From the NCBI GenBank assembly GCA_027066695.1, contig JAMONE010000104.1, positions 1 through 12,174 of the forward strand: a stretch of DNA of 12,174 nucleotides, written 5' to 3'. Made by a program: the position numbers and the translations under genes. Origin of the DNA: Micavibrio sp. (GTDB lineage Bacteria; Pseudomonadota; Alphaproteobacteria; Micavibrionales; Micavibrionaceae). This document shows, piece by piece, positions 6,467-12,174 of this stretch. The notes below the pieces were generated by a model that saw only the letters and a program-made list of their open reading frames with translations, had not been told where the DNA came from and did no database searches. Numbering within the stretch: position 1 is the first letter of the stretch; each line of letters begins with the position of its first letter.

Positions 6467-7039
6467 CTATTTATTCTTTTTGAATATAAAAATTGCAAGC
6501 GGGATAGAGGTTGCAAACATTCCAGCAGCAAATAAATACCCGCTTAACGCTGTTTGCATCATGCCACTCATCATGTGGCCGCTGGTACAGCCACCTGCTA
6601 GGCGCGCACCGAATAACACCGCAAAACCTGCTATAAATGTAACGATATAACGCTTTGCCCTAGAATCGCCGAAACGCTCGCGCCATATTTCGGGCATATG
6701 CTTTTGCTCCCTTGTTGGTTTATCACCCTTGGTAACAGAAGAAAGGAACGCACCAAACATCATTGCAATGACAAATATAAAGCTGTAATTCAGCGGATTA
6801 GCAGCGTTTTTAGCGTATTTCCCGCCGCTTTTATTAAGATAAGCATTCGGCGAAGCATAGCCGCTTTTGCTTGTGCTATCTTCTGTAATTATATCGGGCT
6901 GCACCAAATCCCACATAGCTGCGTCAGCAATAACAAACTGGGTAGAAACCCCGATTGGCTTTACTATCATAACGGCAAGCAAGAATGATGCGGCCAATAA
7001 TATGCCGCCTATATGCCATGGTAGAATTGAGTTCTTCAT
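6467..7039 (-). CDS. YeeE/YedE-family half-transporter (N-terminal-half type, GGCTSGH motif)
   Basis: This is the partner membrane protein of the sulfur-transport pair. The 190 residues begin with a hydrophobic segment (8-28) ending KPIGVST, as in the first half of fused YeeE/YedE proteins. A hydrophilic loop (about 43-82, rich in Ser, Asn and Lys) follows, then hydrophobic segments at 83-101, 130-148 and 165-185. The family signature GARLAGGCTSGHMMSGM (144-160) contains Cys151, expected to line the conduction path. A charged stretch (103-129) probably faces the cytoplasm. The start is well supported: AAGGAG (complement of 7049-7054) lies nine bases upstream. It follows the ArsR-family gene by 26 bp and precedes its partner by 12 bp, so all three form one likely operon. 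Family membership is firm; the substrate is inferred. Confidence 0.88.
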   Translation of the reverse strand: MKNSILPWHIGGILLAASFLLAVMIVKPIGVSTQFVIADAAMWDLVQPDIITEDSTSKSGYASPNAYLNKSGGKYAKNAANPLNYSFIFVIAMMFGAFLSSVTKGDKPTREQKHMPEIWRERFGDSRAKRYIVTFIAGFAVLFGARLAGGCTSGHMMSGMMQTALSGYLFAAGMFATSIPLAIFIFKKNK

Positions 7040-7065
7040 TTTAACTTTCTCCTTTACTTATTTCA

Positions 7066-7374
7066 TCAGTTTTCATCAGCGCAAAATTCTTTATGTAAGA
7101 CTTGCATAATCTCAAGCGCAGCATTGTTGGAAATGCTGTAATATAGGGTTCTGTGATCTCGCCTGAAGGAAACTATCCCCTCTTGCTTTAATTTCGAGAG
7201 ATGCTGAGAGGCCGAAGTTTGGGCAATGCCTGTTTGCTCCATTATCTGGCTTACGCTTTTTTCTCCCTCAACCAGTTCACACAAAATCAGCAAACGACTT
7301 TGGTTAGCAAAGCTCTTCAAGAAATTTGCTACTTGCTCAGATTTTTTAGTCATATCATTGTTTTCTAATATCAT
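7066..7374 (-). CDS. ArsR-family regulator, BigR/SqrR-like persulfide sensor
   Basis: A small winged-helix repressor of 102 residues, the usual ArsR size. The recognition region is SQIMEQTGIAQTSASQHLSKLKQEGIV (42-68), and the wing is FRRDHRTLYYSIS (70-82). The CVC metal-site signature of arsenic/cadmium sensors is missing. Instead there are exactly two cysteines, Cys32 (LLILCELVEG) and Cys98 near the C-terminus, 66 residues apart. As I recall, BigR (Cys42/Cys108) and SqrR (Cys41/Cys107) have the same spacing and form a tetrasulfide or disulfide link with reactive sulfur, which releases DNA. The downstream YeeE/YedE genes fit this role. The start may be ATG 7374 or ATG 7353 (residue 8); neither has a strong ribosome site. 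Sulfide or persulfide sensing is a strong inference, not shown. Confidence 0.9.
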   Translation of the reverse strand: MILENNDMTKKSEQVANFLKSFANQSRLLILCELVEGEKSVSQIMEQTGIAQTSASQHLSKLKQEGIVSFRRDHRTLYYSISNNAALEIMQVLHKEFCADEN

Positions 7375-7380
7375 ATATCC

Positions 7381-7418
7381 AGCATATCAGCTAAATGTAA
7401 TATTAGCAAGCTATATAA
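7381..7418 (-). promoter_or_regulatory. Putative promoter and operator of the sulfur operon
   Basis: On the minus strand a -35-like TTGCTA (complement of 7404-7409) is followed after 17 bp by a -10-like TATGCT (complement of 7381-7386). The -35 lies inside an imperfect inverted repeat centred on TAGC-AA-GCTA (7404-7413), extending to 7400-7418 with a one-base bulge. A dyad over the -35 directly upstream of an ArsR gene is where an autoregulatory operator would be expected. The predicted transcription start falls near 7374, so a leaderless mRNA or use of the ATG at 7353 are both possible. Confidence 0.4.
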
Positions 7419-7428
7419 TGAGAGAAAT

Positions 7429-9153
7429 CTACATCCGCGCTGGAATCTCAATCCCAAGCATCTCCAGCATAAGGGATAGCTGCTTGTGCGTTTGCTGGCA
7501 TAGCGCGAGGCGGCTTAGTTTCAAGGCTTCATCCTTTTCAGATAATATGTGGCAATTACCGTAGAAGGAGCTAAATTCCTGTGCAAGTTTAAACGCATAA
7601 TCACATAAAAGATGCGGAGTATAATGCTTCATCGCGCTGGCAAAGTGATCGGGCAGCTCGCTTAGAAGCAATGCCAAGCTACGATCCCCATCGGTGATTT
7701 TAAACTCTTCACAAATAATATCGCCCTGTACGTGTGCTTTACGCAGCAAAGATTGAATGCGTACAGCCTGATAAAGCAAGTACGGCCCTGTCTTTCCCTC
7801 AAACGAAGTCATGCGATCAATATCAAAGATGTAATCTGCACTGCGGTTATTTTGTAGATCAGCAAATTTCACAGCGGCAATTGCAACTTTATGGGCAACG
7901 CTAGCCCGCTCGGCCTTGTCCATATCCTTGGCAAGCTCCGCCTCATTAAGGCGGCTTTGCGCTTTTTCTATCGCCATAGAGATAAGCTCTTCAAGGCGCA
8001 TAACCCCGCCCGCTCTGGTTTTGAACGGTTTACCATCGCTTCCGTTCATTGTGCCAAAGCCAGCATGGATAAGCTCTATCTTATCTTCGGGAGCTATGCC
8101 AGATTTACGCGCAGCGCGGAAAACCTGCTCGAAATGCAGGGCTTGGCGTTGGTCTACTACATAGATAATTTTGCTTGGGTTATGGCTCTGCTTGCGCTCA
8201 ATAATAGTTGCAAGATCAGTAGTACCATAAAGCACCGCGCCATCGGATTTCAGTAACATTAGAGGAGGAAGCTCCTTTTTATCGCTATCTTGCGCCACAG
8301 GGACTATTAATGCGCCCTCGCTATCAATGGCGATATTTTTGCTTCTCAAATCCTTAACCATATCATCAATAAATGGATGAGCATCGGACTCGCCCTTCCA
8401 TTCATCGAAATGAACGCCGAGTGCGTCAAAATTCTTTTTCATTCCCACAATGGATACATCGATAAATTCGCGCCAAAGCTTAGTGTAGCTCTCATCACCA
8501 TTTTGTAATTTATGGGTAGCCGCGCGCGCTAATGCCATTCGCGCCTTGTCTTCTTTACACGCATTTGATGCTTTGGGGTAAATCTCGGCAAGCATCTCCA
8601 TCGTGATGTCACCGTCAAAATTCATTAGTTCAAGCTCGGAAAGGATCATGCCCATAGGGCTGCCCCAATCACCCATATGTACGTCTCCGATAGCGTTATA
8701 GCCTGCGTGCAGACACATACGGCGCAGGGAATCTCCAATAATAGAGCTGCGCAAATGCCCGACATGCATGGCTTTGGCGATATTTGGCCCGCCATAATCC
8801 AGCACAATATTCTGGCCTTGCTCAACTGAAGGAATGCCAAAGCGTACGTCTTTAAGCAAAGATTTCAGATGCTCGGTGATGTACGTGTCTGTCAGGGTTA
8901 TATTGATAAAACCCGGGCCACCGATAGAAATATCTTCGAATATCTCGATATGTTTCACCTGATCAATAATATTTTGTGCAATTTCACGTGGGTTTTTACG
9001 CGCTATCTTTGCGCTAGGCATCGCTCCGTTACATTGAAACTGCGCAGCCTCTACCTGCCCTGACACCTGCACACGAGCATTTTCTTTTGGCAATTCCAAC
9101 GCGCTAAAAGCTTGCTCCATAATTTCAGTTAATTTTTGTGCTAATGATGACAT
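7429..9153 (-). CDS. argS: Arginyl-tRNA synthetase
   Basis: This class I cytoplasmic synthetase charges tRNA-Arg with arginine and, as a family trait, needs bound tRNA for activation. The 574-residue product (E. coli 577) shows the N-terminal Add-1 domain (about 1-110), GGPGFINI (78-85), the HIGH motif as HVGH (130-133) within NIAKAMHVGHLRSS, MGDWGS (160-165), and FKTRAGG (377-383) in place of a canonical KMSK loop, as is common in bacterial ArgS. It ends with the alpha-helical anticodon-binding domain and the typical LGIEIPARM. The frame is open to ATG 9180, but ATG 9153 matches the family N-terminus and has AAGGGG (complement of 9160-9165) six bases upstream. That site lies within the last codons of pheT, whose TAG is two bases before this ATG, so translational coupling is likely. 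Confidence 0.97.
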   Translation of the reverse strand: MSSLAQKLTEIMEQAFSALELPKENARVQVSGQVEAAQFQCNGAMPSAKIARKNPREIAQNIIDQVKHIEIFEDISIGGPGFINITLTDTYITEHLKSLLKDVRFGIPSVEQGQNIVLDYGGPNIAKAMHVGHLRSSIIGDSLRRMCLHAGYNAIGDVHMGDWGSPMGMILSELELMNFDGDITMEMLAEIYPKASNACKEDKARMALARAATHKLQNGDESYTKLWREFIDVSIVGMKKNFDALGVHFDEWKGESDAHPFIDDMVKDLRSKNIAIDSEGALIVPVAQDSDKKELPPLMLLKSDGAVLYGTTDLATIIERKQSHNPSKIIYVVDQRQALHFEQVFRAARKSGIAPEDKIELIHAGFGTMNGSDGKPFKTRAGGVMRLEELISMAIEKAQSRLNEAELAKDMDKAERASVAHKVAIAAVKFADLQNNRSADYIFDIDRMTSFEGKTGPYLLYQAVRIQSLLRKAHVQGDIICEEFKITDGDRSLALLLSELPDHFASAMKHYTPHLLCDYAFKLAQEFSSFYGNCHILSEKDEALKLSRLALCQQTHKQLSLMLEMLGIEIPARM

Positions 9154-9155
9154 GG

Positions 9156-11564
9156 CTATCCCCTTAAAGCGCCGCCGCATTTATTGGCTACTGCGTCTAT
9201 AACATTATTCATCAGCTCTTCCAATTGATCTTCTGTAAGTGTTGCGTCAATTGGTTGAATTGTAATATTAAGAGCAAGCGATTTATAGCCCTCTTCCACG
9301 CCTTTACCAGTATAGATATCAAATATTTCCGCTGCGATTATAAGTTTTTTATCCGCAGATTTTGCAGCGCGTAGCATATTGTCGGCATTAACATCTTCCT
9401 TAACGATAAATGCGAAATCACGGCTTAAAGGTTGGAGCGGTGATAACTTTAATAATGGTTTGGCTGTACCGCCTTTTTTACGCGGAGCAGGGATATTCTC
9501 CAAGAATACTTCAAAGCCTACAACTGCGCTTTTAATGCCAATTTCCTCTAAAATAGCAGGATGTATTTCACCAAATTGTGCAATTACATTTTTGCCCAAG
9601 CGCAAAACACCAGAACGCCCTGGGTGATAATAATCAGGCGCATCGCGTGAAATCTGAGCATTTGCAGCAGGCGCACCGCAAGCCGCCAAAACTGCCATAG
9701 CATCTGATTTAGCATCATAAGCATCGACGCTGCGCTCTTGCTCATCAGCCGCCCAATGACGCGTAGTCTTTTGCCCTGCCCGTATGCCAGCGGCAATTAT
9801 ATTTTGTCCATCAATATTGGCGGTTTTAAAAACAGGGCCAACTTCACAAAATGCGCTATTGGAAAAGCCACGCGCAACATTGCGCCCTGCCGCTTCTATC
9901 AAATTAGGCAATATAGACGGGCGCATTTGATTAAGCTCAGAGCTTATAGGATTACCAAGCGTTAGAGCAGAGTTGTCGTTTGATCCAAAGGATTTTGCCA
10001 AAGTTTTAGACATGAATGACCATGTCACACATTCATTCATACCAGCATTTGTCATTGCTGCGCGCGCCATGCGTGAGTTTTTTAAATTTCGGGTTTCTGC
10101 GGCGGATGTCACGGCATTTTTACTACGAACAGAAATCGGCTCAATTTTGCTATAGCCATGAATACGCACAATTTCCTCAACCAAATCAGGCTTGCCTTCA
10201 ACATCTCCGCGCCATGAGGACGGCGTTACGCCGTAGTTATTACCGTTTTTTGATACTTTGAAACCAAGCTTTTGCAATATTTCTACTTGCTCGTCTTCTG
10301 CTATTTTAATGCCGCAAAGTTTTTCGGTGAAATCAGTGTCAAACTCTATTTCATGTTGCCATTTTGGCTCATCACCAGCTTTTACAAGCTCACTTATTTC
10401 GGTATTATCACTGCCGCAAAGCTCAAGGATAAGACGAGTAGCCATCTCGATACCGCCCTTGGCAAAGATAGGGTCAACGCCGCGCTCAAAACGATATCTT
10501 GCATCACTTTGTATTGCTATATCACGGCCTGTACGTGCAATGCGCGTTGGACTGAAATACGCACTTTCGACAAATACATTTACGGTGTCTTCGCTTACTG
10601 ATGTTGATACCCCGCCAACAATCCCGCCAAGCCCGATAATGCCGCTATCATCTGTAATGGCAATCGCATTGTCTATAAGGGTATAGCTTTTATCATCAAG
10701 CGCATCTATTTTTTCGCCAGCCTTAGAGCTACGAACAATAATATTGCCTTGCAGCCTATCCGCGTCATAAACATGCAGTGGACGCGCCTGATCCATAGTC
10801 ATTAGGCTAGTAATATCAACCAGCGCAGAAATAGGACGCAAGCCAATGGCTTTAAGCTGATTTTGCAACCATTGTGGAGACTCACCGTTTTTAACATTTT
10901 TAATTAACCGACCATAAAACAACTTACATCCGTCAGTATCTTCTATCTCTACATTTATTGGTGATTTAAAGCTTCCCTTGATTGCATCCTCATTTTGAGG
11001 CTTTAACGTGCCAATCCCCGCCGCAGCTAAATCACGCGCAATGCCGCGCACTCCTGCGCAATCGGCGCGGTTGGGGGTTAAGCAAATCTCTATAATCTTC
11101 TCATCAAGGCCATAAATATCGGTGATAGGCGTGCCGATCTCATATTTATCATCAATCTCAATAATGCCCTCATGCGCATCTGACAGGCACATTTCCTTTT
11201 CAGATACCATCATGCCATTTGACTCTACGCCGCGAATTTTGGTTTTCTTGAGCGTTACATCAAGGCCAGGGATATATGTTCCCGATGGCGCAAATATAAC
11301 TTTCATGCCCGCTCTGGCATTTGGCGCACCACAAACAACTTGCGTAGTTCCGCTTTGCGTTTTTACAGTGCAGACTTGCAGCTTATCCGCGTCAGGATGC
11401 TTATTCGCACTTTCCACATATGCGACCTTAAATTCGGCAAATGCCTTGCCCTTATCCTCAAATTCCTCCAGCTCTAGCCCTATATCGGTTAGAGTCTGGC
11501 AAATTTCTTCGTCATTTGCATTCGTTTCAAGGTGGTTTTTAAGCCAGTTAACAGTAAAGCGCAT
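9156..11564 (-). CDS. pheT: Phenylalanyl-tRNA synthetase beta subunit
   Basis: This is the beta chain of the alpha2-beta2 enzyme that charges tRNA-Phe; the alpha chain (PheS) holds the active site. The 802-residue product (E. coli 795) has all domains in order. The N-terminal B1 part contains MRFTVNWLKNHL. The EMAPII-like tRNA-binding domain (about 42-150) contains KLQVCTV, VVCGAPNARAG and KIRGVESNGMMVSE. The B3/B4 editing region contains CLTPNRADC (161-169). YRFERGVDP, the B5 domain with PSSWRGDVEGKPDLVEEI, and the catalytic-like B6/B7 core follow. The end is a ferredoxin-fold anticodon-binding domain (about 705-802, starting near PLSRDFAFIV). The frame is open to 11618, but ATG 11564 gives the standard N-terminus. 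The ribosome site is weak (GGAT). pheS is not adjacent upstream, where a divergent gene lies instead; argS follows in the same transcript. Confidence 0.97.
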   Translation of the reverse strand: MRFTVNWLKNHLETNANDEEICQTLTDIGLELEEFEDKGKAFAEFKVAYVESANKHPDADKLQVCTVKTQSGTTQVVCGAPNARAGMKVIFAPSGTYIPGLDVTLKKTKIRGVESNGMMVSEKEMCLSDAHEGIIEIDDKYEIGTPITDIYGLDEKIIEICLTPNRADCAGVRGIARDLAAAGIGTLKPQNEDAIKGSFKSPINVEIEDTDGCKLFYGRLIKNVKNGESPQWLQNQLKAIGLRPISALVDITSLMTMDQARPLHVYDADRLQGNIIVRSSKAGEKIDALDDKSYTLIDNAIAITDDSGIIGLGGIVGGVSTSVSEDTVNVFVESAYFSPTRIARTGRDIAIQSDARYRFERGVDPIFAKGGIEMATRLILELCGSDNTEISELVKAGDEPKWQHEIEFDTDFTEKLCGIKIAEDEQVEILQKLGFKVSKNGNNYGVTPSSWRGDVEGKPDLVEEIVRIHGYSKIEPISVRSKNAVTSAAETRNLKNSRMARAAMTNAGMNECVTWSFMSKTLAKSFGSNDNSALTLGNPISSELNQMRPSILPNLIEAAGRNVARGFSNSAFCEVGPVFKTANIDGQNIIAAGIRAGQKTTRHWAADEQERSVDAYDAKSDAMAVLAACGAPAANAQISRDAPDYYHPGRSGVLRLGKNVIAQFGEIHPAILEEIGIKSAVVGFEVFLENIPAPRKKGGTAKPLLKLSPLQPLSRDFAFIVKEDVNADNMLRAAKSADKKLIIAAEIFDIYTGKGVEEGYKSLALNITIQPIDATLTEDQLEELMNNVIDAVANKCGGALRG

Positions 11565-11717
11565 AATATTATATCCATATTCTTTATTTCGCGTTGCTAA
11601 TCTAAACGAAAAATACATGATTTTCCAAGGTTTTTCTTGTGTTTATAATTATTTATATGTTAGAATTTACCATATATAAAAATACTTAATAAAATCAGAC
11701 CAATAAGGGTGCATTTA
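11565..11717. promoter_or_regulatory. Divergent promoter region between pheT and the right-edge gene
   Basis: This 153-bp AT-rich gap must hold two outward promoters. For the plus strand, TAGAAT (11661-11666) is a good -10, with TTGTGT (11637-11642) as a weak -35 at 18 bp. For pheT, minus-strand TTGGAA, an 18-bp spacer and TAGATT (within about 11598-11627) are possible. No T-box, leader peptide or attenuator typical of regulated pheST operons is evident. These sites are pattern matches only. Confidence 0.35.
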
Positions 11718-12174
11718 GTGGCAGAGCCAAAACCAGAAACCATAGATGAGGAAGCAAAGCAAAATACTGTTGAGCCAAAAGCCGAGACTATCGGTGATCG
11801 GGTAAAACAGAATTATGCTGGGGCAGAAGAGTTTTTGGCAGTGCATAAAGCTTTATACTCATCTGATAGAATACTGAGCGCAGATGAAATTGCCGATGGT
11901 GACGCGCTGCTTGCCCAAAGCAGTACCCTATTGCTTCAAAATAAAGCTTTAATCAATAATGGTAATTTTCATGAGGAAATAACAAAAGAGCTTACGGATA
12001 AAATTAATGGGGAAATTGCCAAAGCTCCTATAATGACCAATGATGAACAGCAAGCAACTATGGGGCGGCACCAATTTCTTTTGTTCATACAAAATATTAC
12101 AGGTCTGGATTTTTCTGATCCAAAAGCTAAATTCGATGTATTTGATATATTTAATGCCGTTATGCATATGGGCA
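11718..12174 (+). CDS. Unknown protein with N-terminal 16-residue tandem duplication (5' part, runs off right edge)
   Basis: A GTG-started frame runs without a stop to the window edge (152 visible codons). AAGGG at 11705-11709, eight bases upstream, supports this start. There is no signal peptide or membrane segment in the visible part, so the product is probably cytoplasmic. The N-terminus is charged and Glu/Lys-rich and contains two adjacent 16-residue units, EPKPETIDEEAKQNTV and EPKAETIGDRVKQNYA, whose DNA copies have diverged. The following part (about 37-152) looks globular and helical, with segments such as AEEFLAVHKALYSSDRIL and RHQFLLFIQNITGLDF. I recognise no family. It is divergent from pheT. 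Coding status rests on the ribosome site, the open frame and codon use like the neighbours. Confidence 0.75.
   Translation, partial: MAEPKPETIDEEAKQNTVEPKAETIGDRVKQNYAGAEEFLAVHKALYSSDRILSADEIADGDALLAQSSTLLLQNKALINNGNFHEEITKELTDKINGEIAKAPIMTNDEQQATMGRHQFLLFIQNITGLDFSDPKAKFDVFDIFNAVMHMG
11721..11816 (+). repeat. Diverged 48-bp tandem duplication in the right-edge gene
   Basis: Two adjacent 48-bp units (about 11724-11771 and 11772-11819 in codon register) encode 16-residue copies. The shared pattern is EPK-x-ETI followed by KQN at the same offset. Several synonymous differences separate the copies, so the duplication is not recent. Confidence 0.6.

Noticed and set aside
5891..7039. Split YeeE/YedE genes as a frameshifted or broken single gene
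   Set aside because: Each half has its own strong ribosome site, start and stop with a 12-bp gap, and two-gene versions of this family are known, so a natural two-subunit form is more likely than a pseudogene.
11565..11618. N-terminal extension of pheT to 11618
   Set aside because: The PheT family begins with the MRFTVNWLK-type sequence encoded from 11564; the extension is just open upstream frame.
1..12174. tRNA genes, CRISPR arrays, insertion sequences, defence or phage genes
   Set aside because: I looked for cloverleaf-like segments, regularly spaced repeats, transposase or integrase motifs and terminal inverted repeats and saw none.

Overview
The window looks like chromosomal housekeeping DNA from a moderately AT-rich proteobacterium, most likely an alphaproteobacterium. 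This placement is inferred from gene families and residue style: a ubiquinone-pathway UbiA, a BioF with the HTCGKA-type lysine motif, an ArgS with an FKTRxGG loop, and a BigR/SqrR-type regulator. Standard stop codons including TGA are used. No rRNA, tRNA, CRISPR array, transposase or prophage gene is visible. Histidine and biotin genes argue against a strongly reduced, host-dependent genome, but one window cannot settle this.

Layout, left to right. Positions 1-457 (minus) hold the 5' part of a lipoprotein gene that runs off the left edge. It is divergent from a plus-strand pair, hisB (imidazoleglycerol-phosphate dehydratase) and bioF (8-amino-7-oxononanoate synthase). Converging on these is rsmE (16S rRNA m3U1498 methyltransferase, minus). 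rsmE diverges from ubiA (4-hydroxybenzoate polyprenyltransferase, plus), and the two start codons share a CATG. ubiA converges on a DEAD-box RNA helicase gene (minus) whose C-terminal tail is long, basic and internally duplicated. A 287-bp intergenic region with an unusual GC-rich block follows.

Next, all on the minus strand, comes a three-gene unit transcribed as ArsR-family regulator -> YedE-like half-transporter -> YeeE-like half-transporter. The regulator has two cysteines 66 residues apart, the spacing recalled for the persulfide sensors BigR and SqrR. The membrane proteins carry the GGCTSGH and GYCPGTG cysteine motifs of YeeE/YedE sulfur-compound transporters. This is the clearest functional module here: a small, probably sulfide/persulfide-regulated sulfur transport operon.

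Upstream of it on the same strand lies the pair pheT -> argS (phenylalanyl-tRNA synthetase beta chain and arginyl-tRNA synthetase), two bases apart and apparently translationally coupled. pheS is not next to pheT in the visible sequence. Divergent from pheT, a GTG-started gene of unknown function with a 16-residue N-terminal tandem duplication runs off the right edge.

I found no convincing wholly new system. The items most worth a second look are the sulfur module, the block near 5765-5890, the duplicated helicase tail, the overlapping rsmE/ubiA starts and the truncated unknown genes at both edges.
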